Of a stretch of DNA of 64,000 nt, positions 22,951 through 35,032 are shown piece by piece (position 1 is the stretch's first letter; every line of letters starts with the position of its first letter). The notes beneath the pieces were generated by a model. It made no database searches and was not told where the DNA came from. It was given only the letters and a program-made list of their open reading frames with translations. The position numbers and the translations under genes were made by a program. This DNA comes from Ptychodera flava (Eukaryota; Hemichordata; Enteropneusta; Ptychoderidae): assembly GCF_041260155.1 (NCBI RefSeq), contig NW_027248288.1, forward strand, positions 124,001 to 188,000. Reading direction: 5' to 3'.

Positions 22951-23395
22951 ATGCAGGATACCGTTATGGTGGGAGAATAATCGCTACCAATGCAAATAAC
23001 CTGATAAATTTAGGTTACACATGTATTAGAAAAGGTCATTAGGCTTTAATGTAGCGGATAACTTCCCGGGGATGTTACAATACATCAGGTAAGTTTGCAA
23101 ATATATTCGAATCGAATCAACATACAACTGACCAGCAGGGTCAACATACAATTTAACATAGTCAAGCGAATATCTATCGTCTTTGCAAATCATTGTAACT
23201 GGTTTATCTTGTTAATCGTGATTTCACCAGTTGAAGTTTACAGTGTGCCTTACAGCACTCCCTGATAGTGCATGTTGTGTTGTAAATAAATAACATGAAT
23301 TAATTTACAAATCTCATCATAATTGGCGTTTGTCTTCAACTTTATGAAATGGTTAAGATGGCATTTAGAGATACATTGTTACATAAAAAGAAAAT
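22951..23395. other. 3' flank of the NLR gene
   Basis: No exon recognised. I did not find a canonical AATAAA on the minus strand in this interval. Confidence 0.35.
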
Positions 23396-26300
23396 TTAAG
23401 TCCCAACTTGCTTTGCACACGAGAAGACAAGAATACTGACAGATTTGCCTTCCAGACAGAAAACAGTGTCTCCTTGCGAGACTGACCCACACGCATCATT
23501 CAGGTCAAAGCTCTTTGACAATAACACGTCTTTCATCAAATTCATGTTTTGCAAAGAAAGTGAATCACAGAGTATTATTTTTAGCTGGCTATATCTGCAT
23601 TCATTTGCTTTATCGAAACTGTCAATCATAGACTGACAGCAACTATTCAAATCACAGTCTTCGAACGTCAACATCTGTAGTGACTCTATACTACATAAGT
23701 CTGTCCACTTTTCTGAAGAGCTATCAGCAAAGGTGATTTCACCACCAACGACGGTAACTTTTGTCAGGTAGCGCAATGCTAAAACACAGTCGAGGATATT
23801 TTCAATTGTAAACTCGCATGGATAAAAAGTCTGAAAAGCAGTCGACAAAATGACAGGGAGTTCAATACAAAGAGACTTTAGTTCAGGTATTGTCTGCAAA
23901 CCATAAAAAACTTTCATGCAAACGTTAGTCAAGGCATTACTATCATCTAGAATGGAACGGTTTACTTCAGAATCATTATAGCTTAAGTCACTATCTAACA
24001 TGTGATTCACTGTGAATTCCACTTCAATAACTTTAGACAGAGTCTTTGATTTCTCGGCATACGTGCCTTGTATGGCCACTTTTCTACCAAACAATCTTAC
24101 TCCATGTATGACGATCCATCACTGACTAGCTTTTTAACATTCTCTGATATTCGATGTCATTACATTGTTTATCTGATGTTATAACAACTGTTTGAGCAGA
24201 CTGACATTGCAGCATTGCATCAACAATTGACTTTGCTGACTTTGATAATTTATAACCGAGAGACACATTACTTTTATATGAAAGTCGTCTGGTGTTAACT
24301 TCAGATAACTTCTCTAACACGTGAAAGGCTGGTGACAGATTACTTGATCCTTCAACATATTCTATCTTGTTGAACGTTATACTCTTAGATCCGTCCAGTA
24401 TATATTTAATGTCGTCTTCAATATTTGAAGTGCATTTAATTTGTGCATCTATGAGGAGTATTTGCTCAAGAGTCGAGAGTCGCTCTTGAAGCTCTGGATA
24501 AAAACTGACAATGTCGAATTTTGATTTACAAATACAAAATTCGCGGGTGTGCTTTTGATTCTTAACTGTAAGGGTTGTGTGTTCAGAAAACGCTAGTTCA
24601 CATACTGGGCAACACGAAGGTCCAAAGGATATATGCGTTCTTTTATCAGGTACACTTTTCTCAAGAGCAGCATGTACAAATCTAATGAACTCAATGTCTC
24701 CGTAAGGCAATCCGTCGATGACAAACGAGTTTGCATCAATCAGTGACAAACTTCGCACCATATGAGACGTACGAGAGTAAATGTCTTTAATTCCTATGTT
24801 ACCATATGACATATGCAATGACATCTTTGCAATGTTAACTGATATGAGTTTTTTAAAAAGTTTTGTTAACTTTTTATTTTTACTTTGATTTAAATCATAC
24901 TTCACTATAACAGCAAATATTACACCGTTGTTATCAACCGATATATATTTTGTCAATGTTCGACGTAGATCGAATATGCTGAAATGCATTTTATTCGTTA
25001 TGCACAAAAGGTGAAACTTTCCAACCCTTGCATAGATTTCTAAGTTGCCCTTTTCCCAAGAGTAAAGGCGATCATTACAAAATGTCATATGAACAGACTT
25101 CAGTAATTTACTACTGCTGAGACAATCAAGTATATTTTTCATGAATTTTAAATTTCCAGCCGGTAAATTTTCAATAACAAGCTTATTGGCAGACACCCGT
25201 GATACCGCTTTCACAATGGTTGCAAAGTAGATTTCTTCCCTCCTGGAATTGGTGACTAACCTAGAATCTATCATTAATGATAACTTCCCCATTTCAACTG
25301 ATTCAAATTTGCTGAGCACATCTGTAATATCTAATGTCATTCCATACTTCAATTTACATATAAAACTAACATCTGGTGATACTCTCTTATTATCGGATGC
25401 AGATGTTGGAAACAACTGATGAAGATCAGCCAACTTGAAATACCTCCTATCTATCCCATCAATACAAACGTTTAACTTTCCAAAGGTTATACACAGTAGC
25501 AGGTCGCTGAACGGCAAAATGGCAAGAATATTTTCATAAAATTGGATACTAACTAAGCTCTGTAACTCATTGTTACTAAAATAACCAAGTACAGCTTTCA
25601 TGAATTCTAGATTTACAAAAGGTAAACCTTGTATGTATAAGATATTGACAGACACCCGTGACAGGTTTTCTACGATGGTTAGAGTATGCGCACACATGTC
25701 CTTGTTTAGCCATGGACCTTGGAGAGACTCGTCCTCTTGAGCCAGGAGCGACACTATAGGGCCTCTTGTATTTAACGTTACCATTCGGAGATCGGCGGAT
25801 TGAAGGCTCCGAAGAATATCAAGCATGTCAGAGTCTGTTTTTTTCCTTAGATCACAATTAATCACAACATTTAGCGACACGTTTTCACTTTCTACATCTG
25901 CAAATGTTGAAAGCAACCTATGAAGATCTGCAACGTCGAACTCTATTGTATTGCTTTTGTAGTAAAAGATAAACTTTCCAAAGTGTGTTGAAATGTTTAG
26001 CGTTTCTGTTCGCCGAATGCCAGAAAAATATCCCCCATCAAAACGCATATTAATGGACCTGATCAGCTTATTATTGTTGAGATAAGTAAGCACTTCTCTC
26101 ATTAAATCTAAATTTCCAGGAGGCAATCCTTCAATGTCAAACTCATTGGCAGATACTAACACTGGGCAAAATGCTTGATATACAACAATATATGCACATA
26201 TACTGATTCTGTACATGTGTCAAATACGTTCAGTATACAGTACGTATACTAATAAAATGCAAAACTACTGTGTACACTTAGTGTGCAAAGATCTGCATTA

Positions 26301-28722
26301 CGTATACTCATGATCTGCATAGAAATACGCTACACATATCAACGTATTGGAATGTTCCATATACAAAGATATACGCTGCATATGCAATTAGTTTTCTGTT
26401 CCATATACATCAATATACGTAAATATGCTAAGCGCATATCAAGCATTTTGTCTAGTGTAATGACGTAGCTTCCACAATTTGGGAAATACTAGGATATATT
26501 TCTTTCTTGTTTAAGCCACTGGAACCTTTATCACTAAGTAAAACAGATTGATGTCAACCGATCCAAATCTGTGAAGAATATCAGTTATATCAGATATGAG
26601 TTTTGTATTAAAATTACAATGAATCCATACCGTCAGGGATACCTTCTTATCATCATCTGATGCAAATGTTGAAAGCAACTTTTGAAGATCCACTAACTTG
26701 AACTCCATTTTATTCGTTTTGAAATTAACAAAACACTTTCCAAAGTCTGCTTTGATATCCAATAAGGATGTTTTCCACCATTTATTACAATCATCACAAA
26801 ATATCATATAAATGTAACCGCCTATCTTGTTGCTACTCAGAGAATCAAAAACATTTTTAAGAATTCTAGATTTCAAGAGGCACGCCATAAATTGAAAGTG
26901 AATCGGCAGACACCAGTGATAAGCCTTTTAGTATTGCTATTAAATGGTCGGTGAAACCGGTAGGTGATTTGACGCGTTTGCAAATATTAACTGTTATACT
27001 ATCAATGTTCAATGGTTCAAAGTCAAGAAGAGAATGACGCTCAGTATTATTGATGAATGTGAAATTTTCAACATAACCGCTACCATTGCCTTTACAATTA
27101 TTCAAATCAATAGTTAAAATTACTTCGATAACTTTTCTTCCGTTTTTTTGCAGGGCTTCATAACATTTTCTATACACTGCCACCGTATCGGAATTCACTG
27201 TGGATAGTTTGAACGTAACGCTTGTTGATCTTAAGCGTGGACTTCGCAAAATAGCAGTGTTCACGTTTAGTCTGTTACTGTCGGGGTGACTGACCATCGT
27301 GTCGAAGTCAACTGTGAGATTTTCGGCAAAAAAGGGACACAGTATTCAAAAACTGCAGCTGATGTACAACCACTTTCATACAGAATTTCTCTCGGATCTA
27401 AGAAGCTATAACTATCTGGGAAGATGTCCTTTATCTGCATGACCTTAAAGATTTCACCAACATTATTTTGCAGTTTGCCGCCTAAAAATGCATATAGTGT
27501 GTTGGTATATACAAAATCTATTTCCTGATTTAATAAGTAGATTGCATCTACGAATTTGCATCTATCATTCGTCAAGAGATGGGCCACATATATTGATGCA
27601 AAATATTCCTGGAATGTTAAATGGTAAAAACCGTACCTGGATGGAAATTCTGATACTTTTGTCAGGAGTCCTAACTCACGTATATATCGATTGTGAGAGA
27701 TGTCTTCTTCACTGAAGTAGTCATCAGTTGTTAAACCCCTGTACGACATTTCCCCCATTAAAAGCAAAGCTTGCTTAATCTCCTCTTCAAAATGTGAGTT
27801 ACAATCGTGATTTCCTCTGTATCTTTTAACAACATAATCAATGATTTCTTCATAGAGTTGTGTACGTGTGTTAGGTAGTTTGTTTGAATGTATCCATATG
27901 TCACATAACATTAGAGTATTTAAAGGACTCTGCATGAATTCTATCAAAACAGATTTGTGACTAGATTTCTCCAGTTCCTGCAGAAAGTCTGAAGCTTTTA
28001 CCTCTTGTAGAAGGTCACCCTGTGAGTTCATTTCGTCAATGTGTTTCTCGATAAATATTCTTGCTTTCTCATAATCAAATCCTTTGATCGACAATTGTGT
28101 GTCATACATTTGTTTTGAGTTTGTATCCCTTACTTTCCGAGAAGTAACAATGGCAAGGCAGTCAGGGAGAAGACAGTTTACAGCAGTCATTTCTTTAAAA
28201 TATGATGGCAGGTCTTTCGTTGGAACTTCGTCCAGTCCATCGAAGACAAAACATACTTTTTCCTGGTTGCTTTGAATGAAATTCCAAAGCTCAAGTCTTT
28301 CGCTTTCGTCCCTGACAGCCTTTAATAACTGATTGAATATAGCATCTTGAATGTTTTGCGCATCAGAATGTAACAAATCTCTCAACTCAAAATGAAACAT
28401 CAATTTAAAACAATTCAGATATTCAACATTTCCCTTTGCCCAATCATATACCAACTGCTTACAAAATGTTGATTTGCCATACCCTGGATCGCCCTCAATC
28501 AGTACCCTTTTCGGTGTTGTTAGACTCTCTTCGTCTTTTTCGATGAAAAGATATCTCGTCTAGGAAAGTCTATTTTTTCTTCCTTCTTAGTTTTCAGTTC
28601 TAATTCAGTGTAGACATTTGCAAGCTCCAATCTGTTAGTTCCGTCCCACCATGGAAATGGAAGAATCTCAGATACTTTTTCGTAAAGAGATTTCAAATGT
28701 CGTTCACATCTCAAGACAATAT
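23396..28722 (-). CDS. NLR exon 3: NACHT and tandem modules
   Basis: Starts at acceptor ACATATTGCAG|AT with a helical linker (IVLRCERHLKSLYEKVSEIL). Walker A, GDPGYGKST, lies at 28467-28493 and Walker B, VCFVFDGLDEVP, at 28221-28256; the 'YGFYHLTFQEYFAS' segment typical of the end of NLR NACHT regions is near 27580-27630. From about 26885 downward come 4-5 related units that open VSANxxxIxGLPxGNLxFM and contain FGKFxxxxxTNxMEF and DLxxLLSTFAS. They start near 26885, 26127, 25625, 25165 and 24708, a spacing of about 150-167 residues once the MITE is removed. The last 232 codons (23396-24094) are leucine-rich and less regular. Breaks lie near 28550, 27330, 26873, 26516 and twice between 24075 and 24130; each behaves like one lost base. 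Confidence 0.75.
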
Positions 28723-30665
28723 CTGCAATATGTAAATATAGAAATACAACTTCTTTCTGATTATTTGACACTGATTTCCTGACACTTTGTCGTAATGAAT
28801 GAATTCAAAGTTCAAAGCAGACTTTTCCTCATATTTTTATTCTTTCATCCCCTTTCTGACCGGTCTGGTCAACGAAATAACACTTCAGCCAGGGTCAGGA
28901 CTTCTAACAATGAATATCAAATTATCGCATTAATTCAAAAGTATATGATTATATGACGTGATCCACCGTCGTAGATTTTTGATTGTGATCTACAATACTG
29001 TATATTGTGCCTACCTGGATATTTAGATTCTGCACGGCATAGTGACTCTGAAGAACCACTTTGGTGTTTACTTGGTGGTGAACCTTGTAAAATGAATAAT
29101 AATAAAGTGAAGTGTAACCCAAATAGAAATACAAATATTAGGATTTTCAATGCTATCTTGATTCTGACATCAGGGACTTACAAAAATAGTTTCAATGACA
29201 CTGTGCTTCTATTTTCATTTCGTGTAGCTATGACCTGTATCTATGCTAAGTAAGTCAGTATTTTAAACATAAGTAAGATTATTCAAGGGTGTTAGCCATA
29301 GATTACATTTTTCTCGCAATCTCCCAATGTGTTTCTCCTAGTACGTCCACGACACTGCTAGCAGCAGCATTACTGCCTTCTGCACCCAAACAGTCTGTTG
29401 GCAATACCGGAGTTAAAGAGTGCGTTTATATACAGGACATCCAACGTGTTCACGAAAGACCTATGCTTCTCCGCTATCATTAAAGTGAGTTATTGGGCAT
29501 AAAAGACGAAGTCTTTACTCTTATTCAAAGTAAGATCATTTTTTTTACCCTGAGGTCATTGTTTGTGACTTCTGAGCCCTCTTATGATATTATTCGTTTC
29601 GAGGTCAAATGAATTTGCAAAAGCTTCTCTGGTATATTGCACTGACTGGTACATGTTTTCAATACTGTAATTTATTTGACAAGGTGTCATATACTCAGCT
29701 GCTTGCGTTCTCGCGCGACTGTCATACGTTGAGGACGCAATCATTCCTATGAGGTGTTTACTGATAAAAAGCAATAGAAGTTTTGCTTGTATGATAACAT
29801 TTCGTATTTTAGTGTCGTAATCATGTTTACTTCCATACATGTAGTGAGGAGGAACAATTCGTGTCGAGATGAAGTTAAACAAATGTTCAGAGATAAATGA
29901 GGCGAAGCAAAGTCACTTGAATGAAATTCCGGTCTATCAACATGTTGGATTAATCGTTCTAGCAACCCAAGTATTCTTTGTTCAAACGAGAATAAGTCTA
30001 TCAGTCAAAAATGTAGGCTGCTCCATATTGATATAGGTATTTCATAAATTATGTCGGTAGCATGAAACAAGTATGGGCATTGCTGATAAAACTGAAATGT
30101 TCATATGAACGGGCTAAGCAGTATAAACATATGTAATCCAGAATACATCAGCAAACATTTTACTTAGTTAAACTATGTTGTTTAGCCAGGAGAATAGTTT
30201 TTATTTTTGTGACGTTGTAACTAAGTTACTCTCAAAGGCTAATTTTACCAGAAGGAACCAAGCTTCTCATGTCATAAGGCAATGTTAGGTCAAATGTTTG
30301 TTAAATTGGTTTGTCATTTCCTCTACGATACTGACTTAATTACCTGTGCTGTTGACTTCCAAGCTATTTCTTACACGTTCCAGTTGGCAGCCATGTAACT
30401 CCTTCTCCACTCTCTCAACTTCATCGACTAACGGATGTCGTTTGATGGCTTTCAACAACTCTTTAAGGAGCAGTAATTCTGTTTTCGATATATGACCAGA
30501 CTCCTCCAGCTTAATGAAAATGTCAGCTGGGCTTTTCAGATGTTCCACGTCACGAGTCGTCAGCTGATCACCGCGCAACAGGTTTCGTAAAGACCTGTCG
30601 TCATCTTCGGATAATTGTTCAGACAAAGAGTTGTACAGCCTACGCAAAGGATTAATATGCGACAT
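23396..30665 (-). CDS. DED-NACHT-modular NLR-type receptor gene (three exons)
   Basis: Gene model on the minus strand: exon 1 30344-30665 (DED), exon 2 29015-29083 (Ser-rich linker), exon 3 23396-28722 (NACHT plus tandem modules). Both introns are GT..AG and phase 1, and codons join exactly. Architecture: a death-effector domain for homotypic signalling, an ATP-binding NACHT oligomerisation module, and a C-terminal tandem-repeat region where NLRs normally carry leucine-rich repeats. By family analogy this is a cytosolic innate sensor; the ligand is unknown. Exon 3 has about six one-base frame breaks, mostly at short homopolymers, and a CACTA-like MITE at 26160-26457. It is therefore either a young pseudogene or an intact gene with consensus errors plus a MITE allele. 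Up to 696 codons stay open between breaks. Confidence 0.75.
26160..26457. mobile_element. CACTA/EnSpm-like MITE inside the NLR coding exon
   Basis: A 298-bp insertion whose ends are CACTGGGCAAAATGCTTGAT and, inverted, CACTAGACAAAATGCTTGAT. It is flanked by a 3-bp duplication, TAA on the plus strand (26157-26159 and 26458-26460). The CACT(R) terminus and 3-bp target duplication are hallmarks of the CACTA superfamily. Its interior is rich in short TACGTATA-like subterminal repeats and has no coding frame. The coding context on either side (ATSL before, VSANEF after) joins seamlessly once the element and one TTA are removed, which proves that it entered an existing exon. Confidence 0.85.
28723..29014 (-). 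other. NLR intron 2
   Basis: Runs from donor CCAG|GTAGGC to acceptor ATTGCAG|AT. No repeat or exon seen inside. Confidence 0.65.
29015..29083 (-). CDS. NLR exon 2: Ser-rich linker
   Basis: A 69-nt exon with acceptor TTTTACAAG|GT and donor CCAG|GTAGGC, phase 1 at both ends. With the shared base from exon 1 it encodes G-SPPSKHQSGSSESLCRAESKYP, a flexible linker between the DED and the NACHT exon. A symmetric phase means it could be skipped without changing frame. Confidence 0.65.
29084..30343 (-). other. NLR intron 1
   Basis: About 1.26 kb between the DED exon and the linker exon. Open frames here (for example 29556-29965 minus) lack supporting splice structure. Confidence 0.6.
30344..30665 (-). 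CDS. NLR exon 1: death-effector domain
   Basis: ATG at 30665 opens a DED. It has a helix-1 start MSHINPLRRLYNSLSEQLSE, then LRNLLRGDQLTTRDVEHL, IFIKLEESGHISKTELLLLK and a closing helix with a leucine/charge pattern. The spacing and the 'xxLLxxLExxGxIsxxxLxxLxxLL' core are those of DEDs in FADD, caspase-8 and related adaptors. The exon ends ACAG|GTAATT in phase 1. A similar exon occurs at 57416-57719. The upstream flank (30820-32835) is a duplicated block. Confidence 0.8.
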
Positions 30666-30819
30666 CGTGACTCGTTATTTCGAAATAATGGCATTTTACA
30701 GCAAGAAAAATCACGCAGGCTTCTGAGCAGCAGCACAGACGTATTGAATTTAAACTACGTCAAAGCAATACCCTGGACGATATCTGGTCCCCGGTTACTG
30801 GCTCCTACTTGATCCTCGG

Positions 30820-32835
30820 ACTTTGGTAGCTGCGCAGATATTAAGTACCTGTATTTGCATGCTTTGAGAAGAGATGACCCAGATATTAGAATAGATTGAA
30901 TTCATGGTTCACCTAGGGCATATCGGCTTCCGAATGTCTTCATTTTGAATAGCCTAAATACTAATCTAGGCAGGTCACCCTACTTCGAATATTTTTTTTT
31001 TTAATTTGCATATAGAAGCACGCTTTGAGATGACTTGAGTTGACACTTCACTGCCGCAGTGTTCCGTCTCTTTCCTTCCTTTTATGACTTTGAAGGGGAA
31101 TTTTTACCATGAAAAAAGTTATTTCTCGTCTAAAGGAGAAATAACGTTTCTGATTCCCGTTCTGTGGAATGAAATAAATTTATCATAGACGCTACTCGAC
31201 TGAACTTCAATACCCTAGTATAATTGAATAATGATAGTGTCTTGACAGTTTTGCAGGACGGAGTGTATATTATTTATTTGTTTATGGTAAATTTACTAAT
31301 TTGCTGTGATTTGGATTCAAGGCACGGGGAGCGTAATCTATCAAAGGCAATTTGTTACTTTCACCTGATACTAGTCACTAATTGATGTTTAACCTGGTCA
31401 CAGATCGCAAGCTCTGATAGCCATCGAAACATTTTCACCATACACCCATTGTATTTACATTGTGTACTGGGATGAGCGTTAACACGAACACTGCAAGTGT
31501 CGTTCGATGTAAATTCTTCACTTCATGCTACTTGACAGTTATTTTTTAGTATTTTATCGTAATTTTACGAACAAAATCCTGATGTTAAGAATATACTCAG
31601 TACTGCTTTTTCCCTGCTTTGTGATATTCGCAAACTAATTTCAATGTTGTTTATCGTATCGAAGTCAGGTCTGTTTCCTTATTTTACAGTGACAAACCAT
31701 GGTTAGTTTAATTTGAACATGTCAAAGTAGCCACTCTACTTTTATTTTCAATAGTTTGATAACGATAAACAACAAAGCGCAGTAGCTCCTTTGAAAATCT
31801 GTCACTGATTACTGATTTTCGTATTATTATATTTCACCAAACCGAAAATTGATATAAACGGTAACTGCTATCGGTGTGAGTACCGCAATGTATCCATTCA
31901 CCAGGACTTTGATCGAAAATATCAGAAAGCATTCTCCTTTCTATTGTGTTTGAAAACGATATATATTTCAGTAACTGTCTTTCTGGGATCGCACCTAATT
32001 TATCTACATATTAGGTTTTTTCAAAGTAGTCATACAACGGGGGATACCCTTCTCGTACTCTTTAATCCCGCCAGGCTTAACCGGCAGATTTCTCTATTCA
32101 TAACATGTCTACACCTTACTAATTATGCTGATAAGGATGCCACAGTACATAGCATATATTAGAAAGCGGCGAAGATTCATATTTGTGACGTCATCTACAG
32201 TAGAAGTGCTCGTAGTTTGGCGGCAGGCAAACTCGATATCACATCTGGAAGATAAGTAAGATCAAAGACGACGATTTTCTTTTAAATTGATCACTTGAAT
32301 GTGATTGCTATTAATAATGTTTGTATACGATTTGTTTGACACTAACAGAAAAGCTAAGCTTAATATCACATTGTGTTGCAATATCAGTTATAAAGTCACC
32401 ATAGATCACATACAGGTGCATCTCAATGACAAATAAACGTAAATCTTTTGACATTTTCATCAAATTGCATTAGAATGCTTTGATATTGAAAAGTTAGTGC
32501 ATATTTCAAGTAGAGAGCCATTTAAGACATTCAGCACGGCATTTGAAATTCAATTGTGGTAAAAGCATAATGGGAAGCTTATTGCATATATTGCAGAAAT
32601 GGAATAGGGAAGCTGTCACGAGATTTTGTAAGATCTTGGCTGGAGGTAAACTATTGGTATAACAACAGATTGTAAGTGTTGTTTGAGGCTGGTGGTGGAA
32701 GGTGAAATAGATAGTTGAATGAAATCCTCAATAAGGTGGCAATTAGTTTAAAATTTTACGATTACGACATATAAACATTTCACATCGTATATTCTGCGTA
32801 TCTGGTGGAAAAAAACCAAACATCCACTCTTAGGG
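30820..32835. repeat. 2-kb block duplicated from or to 4480-6595 (copy 2)
   Basis: This is the copy that sits next to the NLR first exon and so presumably holds its promoter and 5' flank. It is collinear with copy 1 apart from indels, chiefly a loss equivalent to about 5080-5330. No open frame in it is conserved between the copies, which argues that it is non-coding. Confidence 0.7.
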
Positions 32836-33014
32836 TGTCACCTTGAAGGTAATACTGTAGGTGACACGAGGACTTCAAACACACAATGGTACAAACAACA
32901 TCACACGTGAAACGTACACATAGAAATACACGCGTTGCTACGTTGTACCAACCAGGGCAACGGGACTAAAATATGACTGATACTGCTGGATAGTGATAAT
33001 TGGGTCGGTAAGCA

Positions 33015-33178
33015 GTCAAAAATGGGAGTTAGGCAAAAATGAGAGTTCGAACGTTCAAAATGCGATATACGAATCCAAAATACTATATTGGAATCCAAAA
33101 TGAGAGTTGGAAAGTTGAAAATGCGATGTATGAATCAAAAATGCGATTTACGAATCCAAAATTGGAGTTCGAATTTTG
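33015..33178. repeat. degenerate minisatellite, about 21-bp unit
   Basis: Seven to eight units alternate between a form like AAAATGAGAGTTGGAAAGTT and a form like AAAATGCGATATACGAATCC. The regular spacing with mixed unit types suggests a higher-order 42-bp repeat that has decayed. Confidence 0.65.
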
Positions 33179-33579
33179 GCCTGGATTACGCGGCATAGCG
33201 ATCAGGCCCTGAAAGGTGGATCGTACCATTTTTCTCGTAGGGATGGCCGCCCCTAACAAGTGCAAAATAAGTATTAGCGACACAACGCGGTCAGACATGA
33301 AATTTTGACGATCCAATTTGACGTAGTACAGAACAAATATATTTGTCTAGACTACCGCTATTAAGTGATCACACTCAGTTTCCCTGCAGAGATATCTTTT
33401 CAACTTTGTCTTGTGAGTAAAGTATAGTAGTGAAGTCCAGTCACTCCTCCTCCTCAGTTTAAGGGTTACATAAGGGATGTACAGCTACCTGGCACAGCAG
33501 AATTCCAAATAGCATTTATTACTTGAAGCGTTTACAGACACGGGTGTTTCCTAATGTGTCCAATCTCAAAGTTTTTGCA

Positions 33580-34053
33580 CTGGCCAAAAGGCGAGGTGGA
33601 TTGGTCAAGTTTCGACAAAATGTGATCAATAGACCATGTCAAAATCAATAAGAGAAAATGCCTTCATTGAAACTCTGAAACACTGCACGTATCGGAGCAA
33701 CAACTTCAACAACAAATTACAATGTACACACAACGCTCTCCTGCAACGCTTTTCGGCCGTCCAACGCATACTGCCAGCGGAGCGCAAGAGCGACCTCAAG
33801 CGGTCAAATCTTTCCATTGTTTCCCGAGTAAGTTCGATGAATCAGCATGTTTGTTTCCCACTTAGCTTATATACAATTATCCTCTTGATTTTCTCTGACA
33901 AAACAGTAACCTAGCGGTTCACACTTTCGATGGGAAACCTCCACAGGTTGGTATAATGATATCCAAGAATTCAACATTTCCTCTTACGGACTTTGACATG
34001 TCTATTGGTCACAGTTTGTCCAAACTTGGCCAATCCACCACGCCTTTTGCCAC
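33580..34053. mobile_element. inverted-repeat element
   Basis: About 80-bp imperfect inverted ends: TGGCCAAAAGGCGAGGTGGA at the left and its complement near 34030-34053 at the right. The interior around 33750-33960 resembles 36230-36440, so the internal sequence is itself repeated elsewhere in the window. Unclassified. Confidence 0.55.
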
Positions 34054-34074
34054 GTCCCTGTTCCATTTCTAACA

Positions 34075-34620
34075 CTGGCTGTGCTGCTCACGAAAATAGG
34101 ATCAGGTATGGGCTACCATTTTAATCAGAATTGTGACTGCATATTAATGAGCATAGTCACTTTGCAAGATCATGTGATCTGCACATCTACATATAGTGGC
34201 AAGCTTGGAAATTGACGACGAAACATCGAACGTTGAAGTCATTTGCACGGCTCCACTTTTAAGTCCCCGACTATGTATTTCTATGATGACATTTAGCGGT
34301 GAAATGACGATTATCGTCTTTGTTTCTTTATTTTCAGACATCCCTCCCCTTGCATTTACGACAGTGAATCAAAATTGAATGATTTTTCTTTCTCATTCGA
34401 AAATAGGACACTTGTTTCGGAAAACAATGGAGTTAATTACTCCATGGGCAAAAGAAATCTAAATTCGAAGGAGTTTCCAAGTTGGAAATAAATCAAATGC
34501 AATCGTTGCGCTTGTATTATCAAGGGACTGTGAGTGGAGGGATTGTTGTACCATTGACCAATGATAGCCATGCTTACAATAGCCCATAACTGACCTTATT
34601 TTCGTGAGCAGCGCAGCCAG
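34075..34620. mobile_element. TIR element, about 546 bp
   Basis: The left end CTGGCTGTGCTGCTCACGAA and the right end are inverted with about 40 bp of good match. It has no coding frame and no clear target duplication. It abuts the previous inverted-repeat element. Confidence 0.6.
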
Positions 34621-34794
34621 CGGTATAAATGGGACAGGGTACCAGGTATCAATGCCAAATAGACGCGATTGTTGAAGAAGCGAATGTATCTCATGCGAGC
34701 TCGGCCTTCCGTATTTGTCTTTGTACGTAGTGATCTAGCCACGTGCCGGGTGCAAATATTTTCGATAACTGCATGGTTACCACAACGTTATACA

Positions 34795-35032
34795 CGAAGT
34801 ACATGGGACATTACATTACGAGGCATTGAACACTACAGAAAGTGGCTAAGATGAGGACACAAGGTAACCAATCACAGTGCAGCGAGGTGATCATTACATG
34901 ATAATGAGACGGAAGAGAAAGGGTCCAGCCAATCAGTGAGCAGTAAACGGATCTTACAGGACCGCAAACACCAATCACTGTTTCCGGTATATATGCCTAG
35001 GACAGAAATCGGAGGATATTTTGAAACAGGAC
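34795..35032. mobile_element. half-copy of the 12388-13838 element family
   Basis: Shares GTACATGGGACATT, repeated CCAATCA boxes and the terminal TTTTGAAACAGGACT with the right half of the DNA element nested in the Penelope-like copy. Only one terminus is present, directly followed by the large palindrome. Confidence 0.55.

Noticed and set aside
29289-29483. Ser/Ala-rich plus-strand frame opposite NLR intron 1
   Set aside because: No splice context; it lies antisense within a well-supported intron.
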